In this document: in pieces, positions 46,491 through 57,945 of the stretch
Numbering within the stretch: position 1 is the first letter of the stretch
Layout of the letters: each line of letters opens with the position of its first letter
Source: Isoetes taiwanensis
Taxonomy: Eukaryota > Streptophyta > Lycopodiopsida > Isoetales > Isoetaceae
Direction of reading: 5' to 3'
Length of the DNA: 64,000 bases
Assembly: GCA_021234155.1 (NCBI GenBank)
Contig: JAJEKV010000014.1
Coordinates: 4,541,563-4,605,562 of the forward strand
The notes under the pieces: model-generated
Database searches by the model: none
The model's input: only the letters and a program-made list of their open reading frames with translations
Told to the model about the DNA's origin: nothing
Translations under genes and position numbers: made by a program

Positions 46491-48016
46491 AGTCATGGTC
46501 CTATCCAATTCCAGATTCGGCCATACCAGGTTACCTCTTGTTTAGTTTGGTGTTGGTTTAAAGCCTGGTTGAAGGATGTGTTACACCTGCCCGGGGAGCT
46601 CCCTTTTGTTTTTATCTGCTCGCAGATCTTCTTGTTGCTCCGGTGATTTTTTCCTGCGAAGCTTGGACCTCCACTTGTTATCTGCTTGCTCATCTTCTTG
46701 TAACCCTTAGGCCGATTTTTGCTGTGTTGTCCCCTGTTTTGCCTTCTGGATTCACCTTTGCATCCAAGGTCACCTCTAGGATTGATTTGCACTGGCCCCC
46801 TTGCATCTGCTTTATCCCTCACCACCTTGTCATTAGAATGGCTCATAAGATCAAGCGCATGGCCAGGGAGACCCGCAAAGAAAAGAACCTCATTAGGCTG
46901 TCTGAACCAGTCTTCAATTGGCCCTATGACCCGATTGCGCCATATCTTCAGGCAGCTCCATCATTTGGGCCTCAACGCCCTATACTGGCACACCCAGACA
47001 CACAATCTGCTCCGGATGCATCTTTGGCTGCAGCCTTGACCAGGATTGATGCTCGGATCCATTATCTGCCTCCAGATTTGTTGGTCTGGATCTGCACGGT
47101 CCAATCGGCCACACCTCACAGAACATCGGCCAGCTTGCCCTTGGGAAGCCGGCCCAGCTTTTAGAGATGCCGCTACATCGGCGACTGACTTCGAAGACGG
47201 GCAAAGTTACACCCGTATTCTCCCATGGTTAGCGTCTGAGCATGTGGATGCTATGCCCCAGGTCGATGATACCACACCTATGCCCACATGGCTGCCATCC
47301 GAGGATTGTTTGTCCACTGCACAGGTCCCGCTTTTCGCTGGCTGGCCACACCCTGACCCCGCTAGCCCCCGAACCTACGCATTGTGGGTTTGGAAGAAGC
47401 AAGCGACACTCTCGTGGATACCGAGGTGACCCGCTTTTTTCCGAGGTGATGCATGTAAAGGCATGGCATTCTCGGCTCGCCGAAGTTGGAGCAAAGACGC
47501 CCCACCGCCTCGCCATTTACATCGGTCGGGCCAGATGCCTTGTCCAGTCGGGCATCCTCCGCCATGGCAATCACTTGCAAGGGACCCCTTTCTCCGCCCA
47601 GAAGACCTTACCCCAAAGACAGCTCTCGCCGACGGAAGGATGAATTATGTCGAGTCCGCGAGGCTCGTCTGCACCGGAAGTGGGCTGTATATAGAGGTGG
47701 CCAGGCTATCATTCGGGATCACTGGCCACTTGATCCATGGGCAATGTCTGTGTAGTTGGTTTGACTCCGAGCTCTGCTTGGCCTTGTGCCCTTTTGTTTT
47801 ATTATAGCATTGTGATTTGCTACGGGGCATAGTCCCCGAGTTCTGTGTACTGGGGCTAGTCCCCACGTTTGGTTTTGGCTTCGGCCTTTTTGGTTTGGTC
47901 ACGGGGCTTGGTTCCCGAGTTTCAGTCTGGGCTTTTGCCCTATCTTTTGTATTGGGTCCCATAACCCGATTGGGTTCCGTGGACGTTAAAATTTCCTTCC
48001 TTCCTTCCTTCCTTCA
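46490..48016 (+). mobile_element. Retroposon with CCTT-repeat tail
   Basis: A relatively GC-rich block ends in CCCATAACCCGATTGGGTTCCGTGGACGTTAAAAT and five CCTTC/CCTT repeats (47957-48016), the 3' end type shared by several repeats in the window. Upstream, frames on the + strand remain partly open. One runs 47486-47755 and ends with YRGGQAIIRDHWPLDPW; another, 46839-47164, begins MAHKIKRMARETRKEK. Neither shows reverse transcriptase or endonuclease. The block could be a 5'-truncated LINE, its ORF1, or a non-autonomous relative. Confidence 0.5.
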
Positions 48017-48263
48017 ACACTCAGGTCCTCTGTCAGAATAAAAAATCTTGGATTACTTTAATATAGAGGTAGAAGGTTTTGCACTGCAGATTGGCTTTAA
48101 AATTTATGGCAAATGTATGGGCAATGAGAAAAACTCCAATGCTTGCGACATGCCTGAATTGTTCAATTTATGATGTCATTTGGATAGCCTTACTCTTATT
48201 TCTTGTGCATCTTATTCTGACCAATGGTTGTGCCATTTACTCATGTTGAGCAAGCGAGTTAAA

Positions 48264-48787
48264 GATATTCTCCTTTGTCGTTGAAATGTCCTCATCATCT
48301 GTGGTCTTGTGCTTAGTATCCCCAGGAGAAGGTCTTTTGGATTCGTATAGAAGTTTACCAAAGAAATGTTTTAATGTAGCATAGAAGCAGGAAACAGAGA
48401 TCAAAATGAAGCAGGTAATCATTTTCAATTATTCAAACTAGAATACTGTTGCAAAGATATAAAAATGATGTCCGTGTAAGCTTTTGACATAAACTGCCAT
48501 GTGTTTCTACACATTTTTCAAATTGATATTCTCCTTTGTCGTTGAAATGTCCTCCTCATCTGTGGTCTTGTGCTTAGTATCTCCAGGAGAAGGTCTTTTG
48601 GATTCGTAAAGAAGTTTACCAAAGAAATGTTTTAATGTAGCATAGAAGCGTGAAAAAACGAGATCAAAATGAAGCAGGTAATCATTTTCAATTATTCAAA
48701 CTAGAATACTGTTGCAAAGATATAAAAATGATGTCCGTGTCAGCTTTTGACATAAACTGCCATGTGTTTTTACACATTTTTCAAATT
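48264..48787 (-). repeat. Perfectly abutting 261-bp tandem duplication containing an exon-like frame
   Basis: Unit 1 (48264-48524) and unit 2 (48525-48787) are near-identical. On the - strand each encodes a hydrophobic stretch (CFILISVSCFYA) followed by KHFFGKLLYESKRPSPG and an acidic Thr/Lys-rich tail, open without stops across the unit core. It may be a duplicated exon of an undetected membrane-protein gene or part of a repeat. No other exons were found nearby. Confidence 0.6.
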
Positions 48788-49340
48788 TGTGTTCATCTAA
48801 ACTTCTAATGCAATTTCAACACTATCTTAATGTATACCAATGGGGGTTTAAGATGATAATGTCCCAAATTTTGCTGTGGACGGATAAATTAAGATTATAG
48901 GAATGAATGGCCCAGATTGTCTTTGATGAAGAGCAAATAAATCGTATAGATTAACAAAGTCTCATCGTATTGATTAACCAAATCCTCATCTCTTTGGTTA
49001 GATGTTACCAATTTTCTTTTGAAGAACTACCGCTCTAGAACTTTTATGGAATTGTTACTCGATTCTCATTTTTCAATGACAACTTTGACTTGCATATGCA
49101 AGAGGTAATTTACCATAACTTTGTTAGCTTCTTATAGGTGTATATAATATTCAAAAAAACACAACTTTAGCCTATTCCTCATATAGCATTGTATAATTCT
49201 ATTACACATGATGATATAAAATAATATGCTACGTGATGGCTCGATCTTGATCTTATAGACCACGATCATCATCCTTGCTTTTGGGGTGCTCACACATTTC
49301 AATCAATGGATATATAAGCTAAGGTGCCGTGGTTTGACTC
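48788..49340. other. AT-rich spacer
   Basis: Nothing recognisable. Confidence 0.4.
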
Positions 49341-49341
49341 T

Positions 49342-51310
49342 TCTTCTTCTTCTTCTTCTTCTTCTTCGTACATGTTCTTGCCAAGACTACAGTCACAGTT
49401 ATGCAAACAATTACATTAAAAGAACCTTGTTCAAGGCAAGATCACTTATCCCAATATCCACCCTGGTTTTTTAGGCCAGGCCACATCAGGAACTCTCCAA
49501 ACCAAAACCCATATAACTTGCCAAATAATCTTCCATCTATAAACTTGAAAAATCTTACATATTGTCATATAATTATACATTTTTAAACTTGAATAATCTT
49601 ACGTCTTGTCATATAATCTTACAACTGTAAACATAAATCTTACATCTTACATCTATAAAGTTTCGAATTTGGAAGTATACAGTGTAAAGTATAACTTTGA
49701 ATCTTGATATAAAGTATTCCATCCTCTTCCGCGTTAACGCCAACTCTAACAGCAAAATGGAGACAATTAGAGGAGAGAACCCGTACCTGCAGCCAATCAA
49801 TACACAATTAGCATGATAATGGTAAATGTGCAAGGGCCAAAAGGTACATTGGGTCTCTCAGTTTATCACTGATCACCAATTGTATCCTTTTGCCCTGAGG
49901 TGACATTTAACAAGAAAAGGAAAATGGAATAATAAGTTCGTACGAACTTTCATGTAAAACTGTGTAATCTGTCAATACCAAAATCAAGCTAAACCATTAG
50001 ACGAGAACCAATTTCTTGATCCCAAATCTAGCTAGTTACCCTGATATCAGTCTTATAGTGCACAATCCTTTACATATTCCAAAGAAACTTCCATCATTTT
50101 TATAGCTTATAAAGCGTAATATCTTTTAACTTCCCAATCTGTATATCATATCATAGAATAACTTTTATGTTTTTAGCGGTATCTAACAATGTAGAACCTG
50201 TAATCCATATAATTGATACAATTAACCCTTTCTATATGACAGTAGCATGTGAAAATATTTGCTTCCTAAGAAGCTACAGCAGCATGAAGACACGCTACAT
50301 AAGCTAGATATTAGCAAAATAGTGGACTGAAGCTTAGTTTATTTGAACCATCTATTATTTGCAGACATGTTCCTATCCATAGAAACTCTCTTTATCAGCA
50401 TCTCATTCTTGTTTATTCTTCATGCACAATCAACAAGATATCCAGCAATATTTTCAGAGGTGATTCCTACAAGCGTTACTCTGTTGTATTTGTAGAGAAC
50501 AAAACAGCATCACATCATAGTCACATAGATGTTACTATATGCAGAATTTTGGAAATGATGCAAAGAATTTAATATTATAATTATCCTGCCAGAATCGTTC
50601 ATTTTCTAGAACCTTGATTAATGCTAGAAACGTCAAATTTGATCATCATAATGTAAAAGATCAAACCTGATTAGGAGTGTCTGTTTATATCAGTATCTTG
50701 TCAAGAGCATCGTCCTTTGTCTTTCAGTATTTCCTGACTGGATGTCCAACATCAAACATGGCATATCGATTGTTATAGAACTGGCCCAACCAAATTGCAG
50801 CCCAACACCCAGCCGTTATGGCATCAATCGCCACAATCTTTATACAATTGCACTTGAATAAGCTGTTTGCAGGAAAATTGGATGACCAGTTTAAGCATAG
50901 AATATCTGATCATGCTTTTGGCCACTATTACATCATAAAAGAGAATGCTTCACAAGCAAGAAAGCCCACAATATTTTCAGAGGTTTACCTTTGATCGCAG
51001 AGGTATATGCCAGAGCCAGAATCCTTAGTATAGCAAAGAACCGGTCCTGTACTCTTACTCTGGCAGATTAATCATCTCAAAAACTTGCCAAGCCAGATCA
51101 TGGCATCACAAATTCGAAATTGTATATGCTGGTAAATGGATCTGTACTAGCCTCTTCACTAAATTTGGAAATCCGAAATCAGTAGCAGGCATGCAAATCC
51201 AGCAGATTGCCATCTCCCTTAACTGGTTTCCAACAGAAGCCATCGATTTGGCTTGGGCGGCCGTTTTGGCGCCACACTTTGCTTGGCAAAGCCCTAAACA
51301 ATTTTTTCTT
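49342..51310 (-). mobile_element. Non-coding ~2-kb retroposon-like repeat, copy 1
   Basis: Homologous in the same orientation to 52083-54145. On the - strand it begins near TTAGGGCTTTGCC / GGCGCCAAAACGGCCGCCCAAG and ends near CCTGATGTGGCCTGGC...CAAGAAC followed by a GAA repeat (CTT on +, 49342-49369). No open frame exceeds about 75 codons. It contains the ~140-bp module at 49751-49898. A terminal microsatellite on one side only suggests insertion by retroposition. Confidence 0.6.
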
Positions 51311-52082
51311 TAACATATGTAAAAGAGATGTACGAGAATGAAATACATAGCACCAAATGCATTATTTATATTTGACGTCTCACCAAAGTTTTAAACAACT
51401 CATCCAAGATGTAGGAAAAGTCATCGGCCCTCTTATTCGTAGCCATATCTCCAAAATAGAACCAAATGGTTCATAAACATTGCATGCAATCCAATTTCCT
51501 AAAGGCAACATGTGGCAAACATGCATGCCTCCAATAAAGCAAACTTTAAAATCCTAATTTAAATACCCCAAGGGTATAATTTGGAACAATAGCTAATTTG
51601 TGCACGTTATGCATATTGTGCATCCAAATTGCAATTTGCAACTTAGGCATATTAGTTTGAGAATTTTGCATGTATTTTGCCAATAAAGCCCTTCAAACAA
51701 TGTGGCACTATATCTTATGCAAAGACTTGCCACTTTCTTAATTTAAGGTGGCGGTTTTATGTGCCAAGTCACCATAATGTCCATAATATTTAATATCAAT
51801 TTTGGGCGCGATACCTAACAACAAAGTTTTTCAAATATCAAATATAGAATGCAAGCATATTTTTGGCTCATTGCTAAGAATAGCTAGCCAGATAGAGTTG
51901 GTGGAACTTTATAGCCCCATGCTAGGCTTTTATCCTTTCGAGCCCAACAAACATAAGTCTAGAGGCCTAAAGGCCTTTGGGGTATTTCGTATTTTGAATT
52001 TCATAGCACTTATATAGTGTTTTTAGACCCAACAGTATCTCAAATAAGAGCGAGTTCTTAAGATTTGAAGATTCGAAGAGAA
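51311..52082. other. AT-rich spacer between the two 2-kb repeats
   Basis: No gene. A 71-codon frame at 51802-52017 has no recognised motif. Confidence 0.4.
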
Positions 52083-52210
52083 TATCTCTTCTTCTTCTTC
52101 TTCTTCTTCTTCTTCTTCTTCTTCTTCTTCTTCTTCTTCTTCTTCTTCTTCTTCTTCTTCTTCTTCTTCTTCTTCTTCTTCTTCTTCTTCTTCTTCTTCT
52201 TCTTCTTCTT
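52083..52210. repeat. Long CTT (GAA) microsatellite
   Basis: About 42 uninterrupted CTT units, forming the terminal tract of the adjacent 2-kb repeat. Confidence 0.97.
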
Positions 52211-54145
52211 CGAATATGTTCTTACAAAGACTACGGTCAGATAATGCTAAAAAAACATTTAAAAGCCTCGTACAGAGTAAGGACATGTCTCCCAATATCT
52301 ACCCTGGTGTTTTATGCCAGGCCACATCAGGTACTCCTACTTCCATTATCCTTTAATATAATCAAACCTTTCACAATATAACTTAACTTTAGATCATATC
52401 ATCATTATTATTTAGTATTTGTACATGATTTTGAAAGCGTAAGGTGGAAAATATAATCTGAAGTTTAACGTGTAGAGTATAAATTGTATAGTGTACAGTA
52501 GAAAGTGTAAAACGTAAAAAATATGAAGTATAAAGTAATAGTTACATTCCTGTATTTCATAATTCTATCTCTTTCGTCTCCAGTTATCATTTCCGCGTTA
52601 ACGCCAACTCTAACAGCAAAAGAGAGACAATTAGAGGAGAGAACCCGTACCTGCAGCCAATCAATACACAATTAGCGTGAAAACGGTAAATGTGCAAGGG
52701 CCAAAAGGTACATTGGGTCTCTCAGTTTATCACTGATCACCAATTGTATCCTTTTGCCCTGAGATAACGCTAACAAGAAAGAGAACTGGAATAGTGACAT
52801 TCTTAGCATCATAATCATCTCAAATTGGTCCCAGGGTTGTACCATTAGATGAGAACCAATTTCTTGATCCCAAATCTAGATGGTTATCCTGATTCACAAT
52901 TTAATAGCAGATTCCATAAAATATACATATTGTAGACTTGTTTCCTTAATAATCTAAATCAGATAATGAATTAAGTTTATATTCTTTAAATCCGCTTCAA
53001 AAGCATGTTTTTTGTATACCATAATTTCAAGGGATTACGGAAGCAATATTTAAGGATAGTCATTTAGAACATTAGTCACTGTTAAAGCATAAAGCATAGT
53101 GTAACCAATTTCGTATCATAATATAAGAAGCATTATACTAAGGCCTCTATCTCATAGCAGCCCCTCAATAATATATTCATGGCAGACATATACTGCTCAG
53201 TATTTCGCAGTGTAAACTGCAAAAGCAAACTCATTTCTATTTTGCATTCTATTTAGACTGATATCACATAAGCCTTTGTACTTTAACAACTTAAACTGGC
53301 ATAAAAGGGCATAAGAAACCTTATGGAATCCTGGATTCCTGATTTAGAAAGCAAGTACGATATGTACATCAAGCAAAGCTAGCTTGTTCATTACCGTATA
53401 ATCTTTAAAATAAGATTCAAACCTTAGAAAGTTCGCCCTCCAGGTTCACATGATGTTAATCAACATTTTTGAGATTGTATCAGCTTGTAATATCCAGCAA
53501 CTTGCATCCAAGGCCACTGTATGATCCCACTTGCACTTGCAGGAACAAACTAAGTGGCCAGGACATCCGGACTTAGAAGGATCCAGATAAATGCTATGCA
53601 GCATCATGGGCTGCACTTCAGGCATGCTGCACATCGAAATTTCAAAAGCCATTTAAGGCAACATATAAGATCACGATTTAGATATTAGAATTTAGCATCC
53701 CATAAAGCAAAAGATCCATTGATTTTTGCATCTTGTTAAATAAATCTGAGATATTGCTTAAGGCAAAATAGAAATGCTTCAATACCATTCTGGTCTAGGT
53801 TTAGAACGCTCTGTATTATCCGCTCCTTGTAAGCTTGAGTATCAACAACTTGCATTTCGCAAGGCAGAGCCCAATATGCATATGCATCAAAAGCTCAGTA
53901 TTCTGCCAAAATCTTTAACTCAGATTCGAAAGATGCATGTAATACCTTGGCAGAGCTTTGTAAGGCAAAACGAAATTTGGCAGGCCATATTTTGCAGGAG
54001 GCGACTCCACATGGCTGTATTTCATAGCCAGATCTTCCCATGAGCCATCAGATCGCTCTCTCCCTTGCAGCTGGTTTCCAGCAAAAAAATCAATCAAAGC
54101 CCTTTGGGCGGCCGTTTTGGCGCCACAGCATCTCTGAGCCCTAAC
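52083..54145 (-). mobile_element. Non-coding ~2-kb retroposon-like repeat, copy 2
   Basis: Counterpart of 49342-51310, sharing GGGCGGCCGTTTTGGCGCCAC at one end and CCCTGG...TATGCCAGGCCACATCAGG next to the CTT tract at the other. Identity between is patchy. Module at 52615-52760. Next to its outer end, 54181-54415 carries three repeats of AGTAACACTTTTT-type sequence with TTTGGGTCCACATG. Confidence 0.6.
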
Positions 54146-54930
54146 TCATATTTTCCAGAAATATTTTTTGACGAAACAAAAGAACTTTTTTCTTTTGTGT
54201 AGACCCAACCATTCCATTTTTGAAGGCATCGGCCTCCATGGACCAGATCGTAAGCATGTGAATAAGTGTTTGCAAAAAGCTATTGAAAGACATCCAAAAA
54301 AGTAACACTTTTTCCTTTGGGTCCACATGGCGTAAGCATGTGAATAAGTTTATGCAAAAAGCTATTAAAAGACATAAAAAAAGTAACACTTTTTTCTTTT
54401 GGGTCCACATGTAGAACTTCTAGAACTTCCTTACTAATAAATCTAAGGTGAGATGCACCTTCTAAGGTTTGCTATTTTATTTTGCCAAGTCAAACATAGG
54501 TAGTACAAATTTTTGAAAACATTAAAGAGCATTTAATATGCCATAAATTTATGTGTACGTCCATAGAAAGTTATCCAAGTTGAATACTTGCTTTTTTGCA
54601 TGATTCCACAAAACCATTAGTTAAAGTAGTATAATGTTGAAGGTGCACAATCCTCCTTATAAGCATCAAGGTCATATCCATGTCAATGTCATAATCCCAA
54701 GTGGGATCCTATAGCTTGTCAAAATAGTAATATAATAACAGCTTATAATGTGCTTCCACACAATTGGAGATTCTATTCCTTCAAGTTTGCATTTCATGCC
54801 ACATGGTGTCATATGTCCACCTCGTGCCATAAGCAACCCGAATTATTCAAATAAATTGATATTTCCACAATTATTACCAAATCACTTGGAAAATAGTTGT
54901 TTTTAGCAATTTGAAGATTCAAAGAGAATA
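54146..54930. other. Spacer with short local repeats
   Basis: Direct repeats around TTCCTTTGGGTCCACATG...AAGCATGTGAATAAGT near 54190-54415. No gene seen. Confidence 0.45.
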
Positions 54931-55042
54931 TCTTCTTCTTCTTCTTCTTCTTCTTCTTCTTCTTCTTCTTCTTCTTCTTCTTCTTCTTCTTCTTCTTCTT
55001 CTTCTTCTTCTTCTTCTTCTTCTTCTTCTTCTTCTTCTCTCT

Positions 55043-55094
<52 letters not shown>
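54931..55094. repeat. CTT microsatellite followed by a long T tract
   Basis: About 35 CTT units, a short CT run, then about 49 T. The T tract marks the left edge of the tandem duplication that follows. Confidence 0.95.
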
Positions 55095-55096
<2 letters not shown>

Positions 55097-55480
55097 ATGT
55101 GTGCTAATGTACTAAACCATAGCTATGGTTTCTCCACATTAATATAGCTTGATCATGTATGTACAGAAAACATTGGTATACTATAGAAACTATACATGGG
55201 CCTTAGGATTAATTGATGTTCTATACACAAGACCTACATTATGCTTACATATACTTGTAATAGCTAAGGGGGTTCTAAACCTATGACTAGGTAATTTGCC
55301 TCTTTAAATAAAAAATACACGGTTCTTTAAACCTTAAAACCTGCAGACATAGTCTTTAATTTAAGGAATGCTCGTGTATTAACTCCGGGCGTGCTTGAAC
55401 GGCGGAATTAGGGTGACCTGACCATATATCTGCAGTAAATCTCTATATGCTTGAGATTTTTGGAAAAAAGAACCCAAGTA

Positions 55481-55714
55481 ATGGGTGACGATTCTTATGG
55501 GGAAGACACCTCAGGCTCAGAAGAAGAAGAGCGCAATACACCAGATTTGGAGCGGGAGTTTGAAGCGTACTCTCTGGAAGAGAAATATCTCTGTGGCACA
55601 ATGGACTCTAGAGGATCCAGAGGTAGCTATGGCGAAACGAGGCGGCTTTTATCAAGGATGACGAATGGGTTATCACAAAGGACCAAAATCGTTTGGAAAA
55701 AGGCGTCAAGATGA
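55481..55714 (+). pseudogene. ORF A, copy 1, frameshifted
   Basis: Starts MGDDSYGEDTSGSEEEE as in the second copy. Small indels after GSRGSYG shift the frame, so the last half is lost and the frame closes at 55714. Compared with 60436-60831 there are several 1-2-bp differences in this region, while the flanks are nearly identical. Confidence 0.7.
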
Positions 55715-56516
55715 CTATCATAATCGCCAAATCGTCAATGAAACTCAAGATATGGATGAAGATCCCACAATGATCGTGGTTCCCTTTCCATTGATGTTTT
55801 TCGCCACGTCCTAGAGATAGGTATATGAATAATACAAGTTTCGTAAAACCGTAGTATGATGGTTATTGTATAAGCTTACATACCGCTGTAGGTCTTGTCT
55901 TTAACACTCTAAGAACAAGAGTTTAAAATTTGGTTAATCCGGTTAACACTCACGAAAATAAGTTATATGATTTAATAGGGTTATGGCAGACTATTCGGCC
56001 CAGCAGATAATATCAGAGGATGCTCCACTTCATAAGTTCAGATATATTTAAGTGCCTTTGTGATGATACTGATTTTTATGCATCACAGATAATACATTAG
56101 TGGATGGAATGGTAACTGATGCACTAAGATAAGGATGAGAATAATGCTGGAAAATCGTTATATGAATACCTTATACATTTACTGTTGCATCTGTGAACAG
56201 GGGAATCCAGTGTAGTGCAGGCTTCCGTACCTATTTATTTAGTGATGCTGACTACATGACAGGAGTGCAACACCGCAGACAGCCGGAATTACACGGTTTA
56301 GATTAGCAAAGTTTGCTGAACTAACATGATCACTGCATAGATAGGGCTATGCTTAAACAGAATGAGTGACACTAACGTATGTTGTCTCTACTGAGGATAG
56401 ATATCTTAAATACACAGTAACATTTTATAAGTTAAATTGTTACTCTAAATCTTTAAAGATGCTACAAATAGGTTTTGCGTATGCTATTTCTCTCTTTAAG
56501 TTAAAATGTACTAATA

Positions 56517-56653
56517 GGGCAAAAGGGACAATGGGTAATCACGAGTGAAAACCCCAATGTACCTTTTGGCCCTTTACCCTGATACCATTTATTTGCTAAC
56601 AGGGTACTGATTGGCTGCAGGTACGGGGTTTTCTTCTCATTGTCTCGTTTGCT
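56517..56653 (+). other. Shared ~140-bp module, copy in unit 1
   Basis: Runs from GGGCAAAAGGGACAAT through CCCCAATGTACCTTTTGGCC and TGATTGGCTGCAGGTACGGG to CATTGTCTCGTTTGCT. The same module occurs at 61474-61614, and on the - strand at 49898-49751 and 52760-52615. It lies about 1.4 kb from the left edge of this unit and about 1.4 kb from the 5' end of the 2-kb repeats. Confidence 0.8.
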
Positions 56654-57945
56654 TTATATGTTCGTTTTGGCTTAAAGGATGGAAATAGCTCGGATGGATT
56701 ACATAGCAGAATGGTTGCAGTTCTAAAGCCCACTACTACTTGACTGCACAGAAGAATGGGATCTAAAAACAAAAACAGGGTTTTCTCTGCATAACTTAGT
56801 ACTTCTGGTTTTTTTTGGATACTACTAGGCTATACACAAAATATGATGAACATGTGTGCATATAGCCATTTTTTCTGACATTTAAGGATACATACAGTTT
56901 ATGAGTACCTTAAATGATAATGCTCTAGTTTATGACAGTTTTTCCTTGAAATATTAAGGCCTATAATATACCTGATCTTTGTCAAGTCTTCTTCATAATA
57001 TGATAAAACATATGTTTTGAGTTATGTTTCATGACTTATCAACAGCATAAGAGTCCACTTTTACTGCTGCATATATGGTTGCTTATACATTGGCAACATT
57101 GATCTGATGCTAAAAAATAACCAGGCTGATCACTCAATGATACTGCAACCTTAACATAAGATATTCAAAATTGGCTAAGGTTGACATAGGTTGTCTACAA
57201 TAATTATATGAAATGGAGTAAGCACTATAGGACTTAGGTTCCTTTATAATGCAGAATCTGGTAGTCCTGCTGCCAATAGGATCATCCACACATAATACTC
57301 TATAATACTTCACCAGGAGTGATATCCTTCGGCCCTTTCCCCTTGTTTTTAAATAAAATAAAGGGATATAATGGTAAGACCAAGGATTAGGCAATCTGGT
57401 CATGTACATAATTTGATAATATGATTTCTGGAAATCTCCTTGATAAAACAGCTGCATAAGAATGATTATGACTAAATAGTCTTCTCCTTGTTGAGGTAGC
57501 TCGACTCATTATATTTGTATAAATGCAGAATAGGTAGACCAATCTTGTCAAAATGATCAAGTGCTCATTACATTTGTATAGTTCAGAATACTCTAGTCAA
57601 AATGATCAAGGGCTTATTATGCTAAGATGATGCTGATGACCATAATACAATGGGTAAATTGGCACTATGCTAGAAATGCTCATGCGAGTAGTAGGGTGAT
57701 AATACTGCCAAGGAATTGACTGAGGCAGATGTCTGGTCTAGGATTCTAGTTCAGACTGGTTTTTTTTTAGATATTTCATCACATTGGAGATATCTGATGT
57801 TGTCGTTTACCTATTTACTACTTTGTTTGAGCTGTTAATCTGTCCTGAGCTGCAACTTGGGTTCATAATGATATGTGCAGTTTGCTTGATATTTATATGA
57901 TAATTACATTCCTAACAGAAAAAATGGTCGGGTGACTGATGATAT

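Noticed and set aside
47242-47643. Overlapping open frames in all directions at 47 kb
   Set aside because: Local GC-richness gives many open frames; only the + strand retroposon reading has any support and no domain was recognised.
52023-52295. Open frame encoding a long poly-Glu run
   Set aside because: It is simply the GAA microsatellite read in frame; no flanking domain.
54911-55147. Open frame with poly-Leu and poly-Phe
   Set aside because: Product of the CTT repeat and T tract.
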